The notes under the pieces were generated by a model. It was not told where the DNA came from, did not search any database, and worked only from the letters and a program-made list of their open reading frames with translations. Shown here in pieces: positions 1 to 9,200 of a stretch of 64,000 bases of DNA. Numbering within the stretch: the stretch's first letter is position 1; each line of letters opens with the position of its first letter. Source of the stretch: Yersinia alsatica (lineage in GTDB: Bacteria > Pseudomonadota > Gammaproteobacteria > Enterobacterales > Enterobacteriaceae). Location: NCBI RefSeq assembly GCF_902170305.1, contig NZ_CABHWW010000003.1, positions 60,268 through 124,267 on the forward strand, given 5' to 3'. The translations under genes and the position numbers were made by a program.

Positions 1-198
1 GCAACCTTCCGGTTACACAAAGGTTATCGGCAATGACATTGCAAGATTGAGCGACTCACAAAAATTTAATATCACATAAACTTGATATGAGCCCGAGGGC
101 GTTTTCTGGCATGATGTCGCCCTATACATGTGTTATATTGTTGGGCAACGCGCTCAGTGTTTAACATAACTATTTGAATTTAAAAGGTATTAAGTTAT

Positions 199-726
199 AT
201 GGCAACTGTAGGCATTTTCTTTGGCAGCGATACTGGCAATACCGAAAACATTGCCAAGATGATCCAAAAGCAACTGGGCAAAGATGTTGCTGAGGTTCAC
301 GACATTGCTAAAAGCAGTAAAGAAGATTTAGAAGGCTTCGATATTCTGCTGCTTGGTATCCCAACTTGGTATTACGGTGAAGCCCAATGTGATTGGGATG
401 ATTTCTTCCCAACATTGGAAGAGATCGATTTTAACGGCAAGCTAGTGGCTTTGTTCGGTTGTGGCGATCAGGAAGACTACGCAGAATATTTCTGTGATGC
501 GATGGGTACCGTGCGCGATATCATCGAACCTCGCGGTGCTGCAATCGTCGGTCACTGGCCAACCGCTGGCTACCACTTCGAAGCCTCTAAAGGCTTGGCT
601 GATGATGATCACTTCATTGGTTTAGCCATTGATGAAGATAGGCAGCCAGAACTGACGAATGAACGTGTTGAAGCTTGGGTAAAACAGATCAGTGAAGAAC
701 TGAATCTGGCCGAGATCACCGGTTAA
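199..726 (+). CDS. fldA: flavodoxin 1
   Basis: This is a 175-residue long-chain flavodoxin, close in length to E. coli FldA (176). The N-terminal FMN phosphate loop (FFGSDTGNTENIA, about residues 7-19) and the aromatic FMN-stacking loops (PTWYYGE near 55, GCGDQEDY near 88) are visible. It carries one or two electrons in the cytoplasm to enzymes such as methionine synthase, IspG/H, BioB and pyruvate-formate lyase activase. It stands upstream of fur as in E. coli. A hairpin with 6-bp arms (96-101/118-123) and an AT-rich promoter region lie upstream; no defined operator was recognised there. Confidence 0.97.
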   Translation: MATVGIFFGSDTGNTENIAKMIQKQLGKDVAEVHDIAKSSKEDLEGFDILLLGIPTWYYGEAQCDWDDFFPTLEEIDFNGKLVALFGCGDQEDYAEYFCDAMGTVRDIIEPRGAAIVGHWPTAGYHFEASKGLADDDHFIGLAIDEDRQPELTNERVEAWVKQISEELNLAEITG

Positions 727-736
727 TTTGTTCGAT

Positions 737-778
737 CGGAAACGCTGAGGTGATATTGCATAGCGCCGAGCGTTTCCG
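737..778 (+). terminator. hairpin after fldA
   Basis: A perfect 10-bp inverted repeat (CGGAAACGCT at 737-746, AGCGTTTCCG at 769-778) begins 11 bp after the fldA stop. The following tract is pyrimidine-rich rather than a clean T run, so termination strength is uncertain. Confidence 0.6.
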
Positions 779-1071
779 TTAACTCTCCTCCCCCTTTGAA
801 CTCTTTTTTTGTCTGCCCCAACCCTTTAATCCCATGTTGCCAAAGCCAATAACCGCAAAATATGCGCGGTGTCATTTGTTGGCAGAATGAGCTTTGTTAA
901 GCAGTCCACAAATCAGCAGCATGATGCGTGCAAAATGAAAATAAACCGCTACAAATTTGTAACGTTGCCTATAGCGGCCTTATACTTAAATGATGCAACA
1001 ATCCCATTCATCAATACATTGCATGATTAATCGGACAAAGTGTGCAATTATATCTTTGTTAACAACCACGG

Positions 1072-1123
1072 TTTTCATTTAGGGCTAGCAGTTCTATAAT
1101 GAGACGCAATCGTAATGATTGCG
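1072..1123 (+). promoter_or_regulatory. fur promoter with 19-bp dyad
   Basis: TTTTCA (1072-1077) and TATAAT (1095-1100) are 17 bp apart, a good sigma-70 promoter for fur. Just downstream is a 7-5-7 inverted repeat (CGCAATC 1105-1111, GATTGCG 1117-1123). It matches 10 of 19 positions of the Fur-box consensus and sits where an autoregulatory operator would act; it could equally form a hairpin at the 5' end of the mRNA. The rest of the 458-bp fldA-fur gap (779-1071) shows nothing else I recognise. Confidence 0.55.
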
Positions 1124-1184
1124 CCACGGATGTCATAGGCTGAACAGCCTTAATTTGAATCGATAGTAACAGGACTGAATCCGC

Positions 1185-1631
1185 ATGACTGACAACAACA
1201 AAGCCTTAAAAAACGCTGGTTTGAAGGTAACACTGCCCCGGCTTAAGATTCTGGAAGTGTTGCAAAATCCAGAGTGCCACCACGTCAGTGCGGAAGATCT
1301 TTATAAAAAGCTGATTGATATGGGCGAAGAAATTGGTTTGGCGACGGTTTACCGTGTACTGAACCAGTTTGATGATGCCGGTATTGTTACCCGCCACAAT
1401 TTCGAAGGCGGCAAATCAGTCTTTGAGCTGACGCAGCAACATCATCACGATCACCTGATTTGCCTGGATTGTGGCAAAGTGATTGAGTTTAGTAATGAAT
1501 CCATTGAATCTCTTCAACGTGAAATTGCTAAACAGCATGGTATCAAGCTGACTAACCACAGTCTGTATCTATACGGCCACTGTGAGACCGGCGATTGCCG
1601 TGAAAATGAGTCTGCGCACGATAAAAGATAA
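1185..1631 (+). CDS. fur: ferric uptake regulator Fur
   Basis: This 148-residue protein is the Fe2+-dependent repressor of iron acquisition genes. It has the N-terminal winged helix (about 1-80, with ATVYRVLNQFDDAGIV as recognition region), the metal-binding HHHDHLIC motif near residues 86-93 and the two-cysteine CxxC structural site (CLDCGKV), plus a C-terminal CETGDC pair. The ATG at 1185 matches the E. coli start, and the sequence just before it resembles the E. coli fur leader. It directly follows fldA, the usual enterobacterial arrangement. Confidence 0.98.
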   Translation: MTDNNKALKNAGLKVTLPRLKILEVLQNPECHHVSAEDLYKKLIDMGEEIGLATVYRVLNQFDDAGIVTRHNFEGGKSVFELTQQHHHDHLICLDCGKVIEFSNESIESLQREIAKQHGIKLTNHSLYLYGHCETGDCRENESAHDKR

Positions 1632-1634
1632 AAT

Positions 1635-1760
1635 ATGCCCATCATCTTTCACACTGCAGGTGTGTTGGCTGGCTCTCACTCACCCGAATCACTTACTGAT
1701 GTAAGCTCATCGGGATTCTATCGATAGCCACCTTCCTGCACTTTGATATTTATTGGGCAT
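1635..1760. repeat. ERIC repeat
   Basis: A 126-bp imperfect palindrome bounded by ATGCCCA (1635-1641) and TGGGCAT (1754-1760). Its core reads TCACCCGAATCACTTACTG then GTAAGCTCATCGGGATTC, the reverse orientation of the ERIC core. It follows fur by a few bases and may affect the 3' end of the fur mRNA. From 1761 to 2031 I see nothing else functional. Confidence 0.88.
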
Positions 1761-2031
1761 GATATTATCGCATTGATTTTATAAAGACTTTAAGCGCTGA
1801 GATTTTAAGTACCGAATAACCTTAGGGTTTGTTTTTAATCCAGATAACGGCACTCTATTATCTGGATAGCATTATCCATCAGCAAGATGGCCACCTTTCC
1901 TGTTCAGTCGGGAGTCAGGTGGTCATTCTTATTTATATCTCGCCCCTCCGCCGTTCATGTTTGTCCCTTACTCGTTTCGACGTCAATGTATCTCACTGCC
2001 CTTATCAGGGTGCTATGGCACTATTTTGGGC

Positions 2032-2057
2032 AAAAAAAACCCCGGACTTGCCGGGGG
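2032..2057 (-). terminator. intrinsic terminator of the chiPQ-chitobiase cluster
   Basis: On the minus strand the stem CCCCGG-CAAGT-CCGGGG is followed by eight T residues, a strong Rho-independent terminator about 95 bp beyond the chitobiase stop. Confidence 0.85.
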
Positions 2058-2150
2058 AAAAACCATCAACTCAACTTCACTTAATATTGTTTACCTAAAG
2101 AACCTAGCAAACAGGAGATAACATCAGACACAGCACTTTAACAACAATCA

Positions 2151-4826
2151 TCAAACTTTCACTGGCTCAGCGCGGCTACTGCGCTTTCCGTCTGGGCTAG
2201 TCGAGCGGATTAACACATCACCGCTGACTTTAGATTGCACCTTGGCATCATACTTCTGCCACTGCTTACCGCCATCAGTGGAATACTCGATAATCAGCCC
2301 CGGCAAGGAGATATTGGCTTCCAATACGCCGTTGACCACACGAGCCCCCGGTACCGGCAAGCGGTATGCAATACCGGCTTTATCCAGTTTTGCCAATTCG
2401 CGCTGGCCCATGATATTGGCAAAGCGCTGCCAATCGGTGTTCAATGCCACGGTATCAACCAGATGTGTTTCACCACCTTGGTACTCTCGGCCCGCCTTGT
2501 AATCTTGTTCCCAAGATGCGCGGTGCCAGGCACGTTCAGCCAGCGGCAACACCCGTGGGAAAATCATGTATTCCATCTGTTGGTCAGTGCGTACGGTTTC
2601 ATTCCACGACTGACCTGAAATCCCGTGCACACCCGGCCATGGCTTATCACTCTTCGCACTGAAATGGTTGCCATCACGGTCAACCGAGGTTTCGGCGTTT
2701 TGCGGCATGTTATCTGGGGCAAAACTGAAGACTTTGGCTTCATCGCTAAAACGCGTCGCCCAGTAGTAACCGCGTTCATTCGGATTAACTTCATAAGGCA
2801 TATCGAAGTAGACATAATCCGGGTTAGAGGCAACCACTTCATAACCTTTATTGGCCCAATCATTGATGGAGTCAGCCCCGCCCCAGTAGAGGGTATCCCA
2901 GAAGTTAACGCCAACCCGTTTGGTCGCAAAGGCTTTCGAATCCTTAGCGTCTTTCAAACCATCTTGCCAAGCCTGCATTTTTTCGATGCCGTGAGCATTA
3001 ACCAGTTTGCTGACTTCAATAGCGAAGTGGCTGGAGAGATGCTCAACATCCTGAATTTTGCCTTGCTTGACCATATCCTGACATACCTGAGACTTAGCCC
3101 ACGGCTTATCTTCAACACTCTTATCAATGATGCCTTTGCCCGGCTCAATGGTGCCATTTTTGTCTTGGAAACCGGCTCCCAGACGAATGTTTTTCGCTTC
3201 ATCACCACCAAAATGCCACGTGGTTAATGGCATGCCCGCATCTTTGTGCATCTGGGCCATTTCGCCAATCACTTTATCGACAAAACGCTTCGATGAATCC
3301 AGACACGGGTTCAGATAACTTTTGCGCTCATAGAACTGCACCGAGGTGGTGTTGGAGTCATCTGTCGGGTCAAGCAAGCGGAATTCGTTAGCTTCTTTCT
3401 CTTTGCCCTGCTTCATCAAATTGTTGTAACGCGCTTCCATCGACACCACTGCCGCACGGGCGTGGGCTGGCATATCAATTTCAGGAATTACCTCAATTTG
3501 GCGAGCTTTAGCGTATTTCAGAATTTCAATGTAGTCATCACGGGTAAAGTGGCCGGAACCCAGATTATTGCTATCCGGGCCAGAACCCAGTTGTGGCAAT
3601 AAGCAGGTATTTTCAGTCAAATCGTGGCAGCGTTTGCTCCCCACATCGGTCAGCTCCGGCAAGCCAGGGATCTCAATGCGCCAGCCTTCATCATCACTCA
3701 AGTGGAAATGGAATTTGTTCAGCTTATAAGCGGCCATCTGATCCAGCAGGCGCAGCACCGCATCTTTGGTTTTGAAGTTACGTCCAACATCGAGGAAAAC
3801 ACCACGGTATTCGAAACGCGGTGCGTCTTTCGCATCTAATGTAGCGATTTTCTTGCTGCCATCCGTCGGCACTAAAGAGAGGATCGATTGCAGGCCGTAG
3901 AACACCCCAGCCGGATCAAAGCCAATGACTTGTGCGCCTTTCTCGCCAATCTTCAGCTCATAAGCACCGGAAACCGCCAAATCACCTTTAAAGAGCGCGG
4001 GCTGAATTGACGTTTTAATTGGGAAGCCGGCCGAATTGCTGGTCAGGCCGAGTAATTCAAAACGCTGCTGGGCAGCTTGAGCCGCTGGCTTGGGTAAAGC
4101 ACTCAAATCCAGTGCTACACCTTTACTCAAGTCGGCATCTTGCTGATGAACGGTGACTTGCATTGGCGTCGGGATAATCTGACCACGCAGGTTAGCCGCC
4201 GCTAAGGTTTTCACGGCTTCGTTTTTGGCGAAACGGGACTCTGGCGTCATCAGCACGTTATTATCGTCTTTGGTGCGTTTCCACTGATCGCCGGTAAACT
4301 GCGTGAGGTATTCGTTGATATCCTCGGTATCGGTACTTTTCAGTACTTTTGGCTTGGCATCGCCGGAAGTGGCATACCAACGCGGCATAAAGTCAGTGGC
4401 AAATAACTGCCAGTATTCGCCGGTTATCGGGATTTCAACCGCCTGATTAGCCGGGAACCCGGTGAACTTCGCCGTTGGCTCAATTTTATGCAGGTCACCC
4501 GTTAGGTGAGTAATTTTGAACTGATCATTATCTACAGTCAGAATCTGACGGATGCTGTGGAAGTAAATGGCCCAGTCTTGGCCTTTGATCTCGTCCCCGG
4601 TGTTGGTCAGAGTAATCATTACTTTATTACATGATGCCCAATCAGCACCCAACTTGGCACAATCAACACCATTTTCAGCCGCACGGTTGTCTAATATTTT
4701 ATAGTTAACTTTCAAGGTGCTGAGCTGGTCAACAATCTGTTGATTGGTGGTGTCCGCATTGGCGTACCCCATCAAGCCAAAGGTTGCGGTTATCGCCGCT
4801 AACGCATTTAATTTGAATTTGTTCAT
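2151..4826 (-). CDS. chitobiase (beta-N-acetylhexosaminidase, GH20)
   Basis: This 891-residue secreted enzyme would hydrolyse chitobiose and short chito-oligomers to GlcNAc in the periplasm or outside the cell. The N-terminus is a signal peptide (cleavage after YANA, about residue 24). The order is a carbohydrate-binding N-terminal domain, a hexosaminidase b-like domain, the GH20 barrel and a C-terminal Ig-like domain, as in Serratia chitobiase. The catalytic Asp-Glu pair in HFGGDEA falls near residues 539-540, the position known in Serratia. The ATG at 4826 is chosen because GAGG stands 6 bp before it; the ATG 12 bp upstream overlaps that site. E. coli has no such gene at this locus. It lies downstream of chiP-chiQ on the same strand, so uptake and digestion genes are probably co-expressed. 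Confidence 0.93.
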   Translation of the reverse strand: MNKFKLNALAAITATFGLMGYANADTTNQQIVDQLSTLKVNYKILDNRAAENGVDCAKLGADWASCNKVMITLTNTGDEIKGQDWAIYFHSIRQILTVDNDQFKITHLTGDLHKIEPTAKFTGFPANQAVEIPITGEYWQLFATDFMPRWYATSGDAKPKVLKSTDTEDINEYLTQFTGDQWKRTKDDNNVLMTPESRFAKNEAVKTLAAANLRGQIIPTPMQVTVHQQDADLSKGVALDLSALPKPAAQAAQQRFELLGLTSNSAGFPIKTSIQPALFKGDLAVSGAYELKIGEKGAQVIGFDPAGVFYGLQSILSLVPTDGSKKIATLDAKDAPRFEYRGVFLDVGRNFKTKDAVLRLLDQMAAYKLNKFHFHLSDDEGWRIEIPGLPELTDVGSKRCHDLTENTCLLPQLGSGPDSNNLGSGHFTRDDYIEILKYAKARQIEVIPEIDMPAHARAAVVSMEARYNNLMKQGKEKEANEFRLLDPTDDSNTTSVQFYERKSYLNPCLDSSKRFVDKVIGEMAQMHKDAGMPLTTWHFGGDEAKNIRLGAGFQDKNGTIEPGKGIIDKSVEDKPWAKSQVCQDMVKQGKIQDVEHLSSHFAIEVSKLVNAHGIEKMQAWQDGLKDAKDSKAFATKRVGVNFWDTLYWGGADSINDWANKGYEVVASNPDYVYFDMPYEVNPNERGYYWATRFSDEAKVFSFAPDNMPQNAETSVDRDGNHFSAKSDKPWPGVHGISGQSWNETVRTDQQMEYMIFPRVLPLAERAWHRASWEQDYKAGREYQGGETHLVDTVALNTDWQRFANIMGQRELAKLDKAGIAYRLPVPGARVVNGVLEANISLPGLIIEYSTDGGKQWQKYDAKVQSKVSGDVLIRSTSPDGKRSSRAEPVKV

Positions 4827-4955
4827 CACTAACCTCATCCGTAATTAATAATTGCTGCCAACATTGCTACTGGAAGTATTACTGCTGGCAGAATTATTGT
4901 TAGTTTCAATTTCTGTAGCTGATTTATTGATGCTGCAGATGGCATGTTTTGAAGA

Positions 4956-5282
4956 TTAATTATTGCTGCGGATCTCTTGCCATAGCTTGCCGCACTGCGC
5001 GTCATAAGCCTGGCCGTTACCGGTATGAGCCGCATCAATACAGCGCTGATAATCCAATACCCGCACCGTTTCTTTATCAGTGAAAGCCTGATGGGCTCTC
5101 TCTTGTTTCAAGACATTCAGCACCGCTTTGCAAGGTATCAGCCTTTCTGGTGAACCTTCAGTGGCTTGAATACAGGCGCTATAAGCTTGTTTAAGTTTGC
5201 TATCTTCTGGCTGAACCGGCCCTTGTGGGGCACAGGCACTTAATCCCACCACGGCAGCAAGAACAAAAAGTATTTTTTTCAT
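4956..5282 (-). CDS. chiQ: ChiQ lipoprotein (YbfN family)
   Basis: This 108-residue protein has a lipoprotein signal peptide ending in the lipobox LSAC (Cys about 17) and four further cysteines likely to form disulfides in the periplasm. Length and position match E. coli ChiQ/YbfN, encoded directly after chiP. Its biochemical role is not established. It starts 53 bp after chiP ends. Confidence 0.9.
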   Translation of the reverse strand: MKKILFVLAAVVGLSACAPQGPVQPEDSKLKQAYSACIQATEGSPERLIPCKAVLNVLKQERAHQAFTDKETVRVLDYQRCIDAAHTGNGQAYDAQCGKLWQEIRSNN

Positions 5283-5335
5283 GGCAGCACTCCATTATGT
5301 CCCCGGGGTGGTTACCGGGGATGGCAATCTAAAAA

Positions 5336-6739
5336 TCAGAAGATAGTAAATGGTGCAATAACGATGAATTTAACGTCTTTCTCATCCTGGAATACGTTGC
5401 CGAAACCACCGCCATAGCTTGGAATGTTGGTATGGTTGTCGTACATGGTGTAATGCAATTTGAATAATGTGCCTTTCGCCCGGCCCTCTTGCAGGGTGTA
5501 GAGCACGTCGAAGTTCCATGCAGATTCTTTCAGGCGCACATTCTGGTCAAAGATTGGGTTGGTACTTGGTTTAGCATCCCAACCATAGGCATAAGAAGTC
5601 CCGACCGACCAACCGGCCATATTCCAGTTTTTCAGGTCATACATCACGCCACCGAACAGCGCTTTTTCGCCGTTGGCGTTGAAGTCAGAGCGAGAATCCC
5701 ACCACACGTCCAGACGACCATTTGAAGTCGCGTAGCCTGGGGTCATACGTTGCAGGAAGTAACCTTGGTTGCCATCAGCTTTGGCCCAAGTCCCTTCCAA
5801 ACGCCAGTCAAATGGACCTGTGGTGTAACCCAAGGTCAGTGCTTGTAACCAGGCCAGACCGTCATAGACATCATTAACATCTTTGAAGCCGCCATCAACT
5901 TTGTCTTTGGCGCCGTAGAACTGGTAGGAAGTACGCAGATCATTGCCAGCAACCGGGAAGGCATAAGATGCCTTGGCAAAATACTGGTCCATGTAGTCTT
6001 TGGCCTGACCGAATGCAGCTTCCAGTACCAGTTTATTTTTGAAGTCGTATTTGGCACCGAATGAATGCAGGTAGCTCACGCCGGTTTTACCGTCAGCCTG
6101 ACGGAAGTTGTACATGTTCTGATACCACGGAGCTTTATATTCATCAGTCCACATGTAAGACATGGACAGGGCACCGGCAGTATCGAAATCAAATTTCGCG
6201 CCGCCTTCAGCACCACGGTAAGTCCCTGGCATGAAGCTCCAATGTGGTGCTAGCAGTGTCTGGCCGGTGGGTTGGATATAACCGCCACGCGCCCAGAAAT
6301 CGCCCAATTTGAATTTGGCTGCCGCTTTGTAAACACTGACGCCACTTTTATCGCCAGTCCATTTTTCATCCCAACGGGTTTTAGCATCACTGAAACCAAT
6401 TTCGTTTGGTGCCGCTGGGCCACTGTTGGTCATTTCAACTGCGCCAAAGGCCGCTAAGTCGATACCGAACATATCTGCCGCATAGCCGGAGGAAAAATCC
6501 AGGTTGGCGTTAAAGGTGGAGTGATGCAGGTTGGCGACATACTTACCGTATTCAGCACTACCTGGAGTTAAATCTTTACGGTCACGCTGGCGCTGCCAAT
6601 AGTAAATACCGCCGGTCAGTGACGAATCATCAATAAAACCTTCAGCTTTGGCCTCTGGGGTTGCCATAAAGCCAGTTCCTAACAGTGCACCCGCGACTGC
6701 GAGCGCTAACGTTTTACGTTTAGCACCGTGCATAACCAT
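5336..6739 (-). CDS. chiP: chitoporin ChiP (OprD-like outer-membrane porin)
   Basis: This 467-residue outer-membrane protein has a signal peptide (cleavage near EAKAE, about residue 32), many alternating aromatic beta-strands and a C-terminal Phe. It admits chitobiose and chitotriose. The start is placed at the ATG at 6739 (a second ATG lies at 6733) because AGAGGA stands about 10 bases before it; an upstream in-frame ATG at 6787 would translate through the ribosome-binding site. E. coli ChiP is 468 residues. Expression is expected to be controlled by NagC at the promoter and by the sRNA ChiX at the ribosome-binding site. Confidence 0.94.
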   Translation of the reverse strand: MVMHGAKRKTLALAVAGALLGTGFMATPEAKAEGFIDDSSLTGGIYYWQRQRDRKDLTPGSAEYGKYVANLHHSTFNANLDFSSGYAADMFGIDLAAFGAVEMTNSGPAAPNEIGFSDAKTRWDEKWTGDKSGVSVYKAAAKFKLGDFWARGGYIQPTGQTLLAPHWSFMPGTYRGAEGGAKFDFDTAGALSMSYMWTDEYKAPWYQNMYNFRQADGKTGVSYLHSFGAKYDFKNKLVLEAAFGQAKDYMDQYFAKASYAFPVAGNDLRTSYQFYGAKDKVDGGFKDVNDVYDGLAWLQALTLGYTTGPFDWRLEGTWAKADGNQGYFLQRMTPGYATSNGRLDVWWDSRSDFNANGEKALFGGVMYDLKNWNMAGWSVGTSYAYGWDAKPSTNPIFDQNVRLKESAWNFDVLYTLQEGRAKGTLFKLHYTMYDNHTNIPSYGGGFGNVFQDEKDVKFIVIAPFTIF

Positions 6740-6745
6740 ATAAAA

Positions 6746-6760
6746 AAATTCCTCTTTGAC
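6746..6760 (-). promoter_or_regulatory. ChiX sRNA target over the chiP ribosome-binding site
   Basis: The chiP mRNA reads GUCAAAGAGGAAUUU here. This is the exact complement of the ChiX pairing segment AAAUUCCUCUUUGAC as I recall it from E. coli and Salmonella. It contains the Shine-Dalgarno sequence, so pairing would block translation unless chitosugar-induced trap RNA removes ChiX. Confidence 0.75.
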
Positions 6761-6921
6761 ATCACATTTAAAGTGCTTTGCCTGCATTCACCACTGCTTA
6801 CAGACTTAGCCTCAAAGAAACCCTAAGTGGGTAAAATTTTGCCGGGAAGAAATCTCCACCCGCTATTGCTGTTGCGAAAAACAAACTCTCTTGAAGATTG
6901 CTGCTGGAATACAGACTATTT

Positions 6922-6934
6922 TTCGCGACGCGAA
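6922..6934. promoter_or_regulatory. NagC-type operator 1 upstream of chiP
   Basis: A 13-bp dyad TTCGCGACGCGAA in AT-rich flanks, of the NagC/Mlc type, centred about 190 bp before the chiP start. It pairs with a similar dyad 224 bp further upstream. Confidence 0.6.
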
Positions 6935-7145
6935 TTATCAATCAAAAAAGAAGCTAATTATTCAAAGTATGACAACGAGCACATAACTATGAAAAAATAT
7001 TACAGAGGTCACAAAAGCTTTAAAAACAATGCATAACGACAAAGTATTGGATGAAAATAGTCTCTCATTGACATCTTGAATGGTTTCAGCAAACTGAATA
7101 AAACATGTCTTTTTGTGAAAAAAATAGCGATATTTATTCAGTTAA

Positions 7146-7158
7146 TTCGTAAAGCGAA
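7146..7158. promoter_or_regulatory. NagC-type operator 2 upstream of chiP
   Basis: A 13-bp dyad TTCGTAAAGCGAA with AT-rich flanks. Two such sites far apart fit the looping mode of repression known for NagC. The 560-bp interval between chiP and glnS has no convincing gene; the rest is AT-rich promoter-like DNA. Confidence 0.6.
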
Positions 7159-7306
7159 TATTTAAGAAAGACTTACAGACAGGTGCTCTCAAGAGAGAAA
7201 GGAAAGCAATCTTTCGAGATTGACCAAGGGATAAAGCGTAGCGAGAGGATAAAAGAGGGGGTGTAATCGGTGTTTAGTAAAAGAAACTATGCCATCAATT
7301 CCATAA

Positions 7307-7336
7307 AAAAGACGCAGCCTAAGCCACGCCTTTTCT
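7307..7336 (-). terminator. glnS intrinsic terminator
   Basis: On the minus strand, AAAAGGCGTGGC-TTAG-GCTGCGTCTTTTTT forms a 12-bp stem with some G-U pairs and ends in a T run, 12 bases after the glnS stop. Confidence 0.75.
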
Positions 7337-7348
7337 GAACACTAAAAA

Positions 7349-9016
7349 TTAATTAGCCGCTTTTGCAGCCCATGTATCACGCAAACCTACAGTGCGGTTA
7401 AACACTAAGGCATCTGGACGTGAATAATGGCTATCAGCACAGAAATAACCTTCACGCTCAAATTGATAGGTTCTCTCTGGTACAGCATCAACCAGACTTG
7501 GTTCAACAAAGCCATGACGGATAATCAAAGACTCAGGGTTGATGGTCGACAGGAAGTCGTCCGCCGCCGCTGGGTTTGGTACGCTAAACAAACGGTCGTA
7601 TAAACGAATCTCCGCTGGTAAGGCGTGCTTAACAGATACCCAATGGATAACACCTTTAACTTTGCGGCCGTCAGCAGGGTCTTTGTTCAAGGTTTCTGGG
7701 TCATAGCTGCAATAAAGCGTAGTGACATTACCTGCGGCATCTTTCTCAACCCGCTCAGCTTTAAGAACATAAGCATTACGCAGGCGCACTTCTTTACCCA
7801 GTACCAAACGCTTATATTGCTTATTAGCTTCTTCGCGGAAGTCAGCACGATCGATATAAATTTCGCTATCGAATGGTACCTGACGAGTGCCCATCTCCGG
7901 ATTATTCGGATGATTTGGCATGGTCAGCCACTCTTCCCCGGCAGCACGGTTTTCGATAACAACCTTGATAGGATCAAGCACGGCCATCGCCCGTGGCGCA
8001 TTTTCGTTCAGATCATCACGGATACAAGATTCCAGTGACATCATCTCAACGTTGTTATCCTGCTTGGTCACACCAATACGGCGACAGAATTCACGGATGG
8101 ATGCCGCGGTATAACCACGACGACGTAAGCCCGAAATCGTTGGCATACGTGGGTCATCCCAGCCTTCCACTACCTTCTCGGTCACCAATTGGTTCAGCTT
8201 GCGCTTAGACATAATGGTGTATTCGAGATTCAGGCGAGAGAACTCATACTGACGCGGGTGGCATTCAATGGAGATATTATCCAACACCCAATCATACAAG
8301 CGACGGTTGTCCTGGAACTCCAGCGTACAAAGTGAATGGGTGATCCCTTCGATAGCATCGGAAATGCAGTGGGTAAAGTCATACATCGGGTAGATGCACC
8401 ACTTGTTACCAGACTGATGATGCTCGGCAAACTTAATGCGATACAGCACTGGGTCGCGCATCACGATAAATGGCGACGCCATGTCGATTTTGGCGCGCAG
8501 ACACGCGGTGCCTTCAGCAAAGCCACCCGCACGCATCTTTTCAAACAGTGCCAGGTTCTCTTCCACGCTACGGTCGCGATAAGGGCTATTTTTACCCGGC
8601 GCTGTCAATGTGCCGCGATATTCACGCATCTGCTCGGCGGTTAACTCATCGACATAGGCCAGCCCCTTGTTAATGAGCTCTACAGCGTACTGGTACAGTT
8701 GATCAAAATAGTCTGAGGAGTAACGTATATCACCGCTCCAGGTGAAGCCCAGCCACTCTACGTCGTGTTTAATTGACTCAACGAACTCCACGTCTTCTTT
8801 CACGGGGTTAGTATCATCAAAACGCAGGTTACATTGGCCCTGATAGTCTTGTGCAATACCAAAGTTCAGGCAAATGGACTTCGCATGGCCGATATGCAGA
8901 TAGCCGTTAGGCTCCGGCGGGAAGCGGGTATGAACCGACGTGTGTTTGCCGCTGGCTAAGTCTTCGTCAATAATCTGACGGATAAAATTACTTGGGCGGG
9001 CTTCTGCCTCACTCAT
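7349..9016 (-). CDS. glnS: glutaminyl-tRNA synthetase
   Basis: This 555-residue class I synthetase charges tRNA-Gln. The HIGH-type motif appears as [15 protein letters not shown] near residue 34 and the KMSKS-type loop as IMSKRKL near 268. C-terminal anticodon-binding beta-barrels complete the protein. The ATG at 9016 is preferred; the upstream TTG at 9031 is part of the Shine-Dalgarno GAGGA. Length matches E. coli (554). It lies between the chi and nag clusters as in E. coli. Confidence 0.98.
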   Translation of the reverse strand: MSEAEARPSNFIRQIIDEDLASGKHTSVHTRFPPEPNGYLHIGHAKSICLNFGIAQDYQGQCNLRFDDTNPVKEDVEFVESIKHDVEWLGFTWSGDIRYSSDYFDQLYQYAVELINKGLAYVDELTAEQMREYRGTLTAPGKNSPYRDRSVEENLALFEKMRAGGFAEGTACLRAKIDMASPFIVMRDPVLYRIKFAEHHQSGNKWCIYPMYDFTHCISDAIEGITHSLCTLEFQDNRRLYDWVLDNISIECHPRQYEFSRLNLEYTIMSKRKLNQLVTEKVVEGWDDPRMPTISGLRRRGYTAASIREFCRRIGVTKQDNNVEMMSLESCIRDDLNENAPRAMAVLDPIKVVIENRAAGEEWLTMPNHPNNPEMGTRQVPFDSEIYIDRADFREEANKQYKRLVLGKEVRLRNAYVLKAERVEKDAAGNVTTLYCSYDPETLNKDPADGRKVKGVIHWVSVKHALPAEIRLYDRLFSVPNPAAADDFLSTINPESLIIRHGFVEPSLVDAVPERTYQFEREGYFCADSHYSRPDALVFNRTVGLRDTWAAKAAN

Positions 9017-9102
9017 TGTTCTATTCCTCAATGCAAACGCAACAAATATAACCGCATATAATCCAACAAGCCCGGCCCGGAAACAACCGTTTGTTACAGT
9101 AA

Positions 9103-9140
9103 ATAAAACAAAAAAACGGGAAGAGATTGCTCTCTTCCCG
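9103..9140 (-). terminator. nagE intrinsic terminator
   Basis: A perfect 9-bp stem (CGGGAAGAG 9117-9125, CTCTTCCCG 9132-9140) is followed on the minus strand by a long T-rich tract, about 60 bp after the nagE stop. Confidence 0.88.
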
Positions 9141-9200
9141 CTAGGTCGCTTAAAACTCAGGCCAGTAATTCAGTACATCATAGCGCGAATCTTAAACTGA

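Noticed and set aside
1829..2098. 89-residue ORF between fur and the chitobiase gene
   Set aside because: It runs through the chitobiase terminator, has no ribosome-binding site and no protein-like composition.
4835..5038. 67-residue ORF between chiQ and the chitobiase gene
   Set aside because: It overlaps chiQ in another frame and lacks a ribosome-binding site.
6827..7036. 69-residue ORF upstream of chiP
   Set aside because: No ribosome-binding site; it lies over a NagC-type operator in AT-rich promoter DNA.
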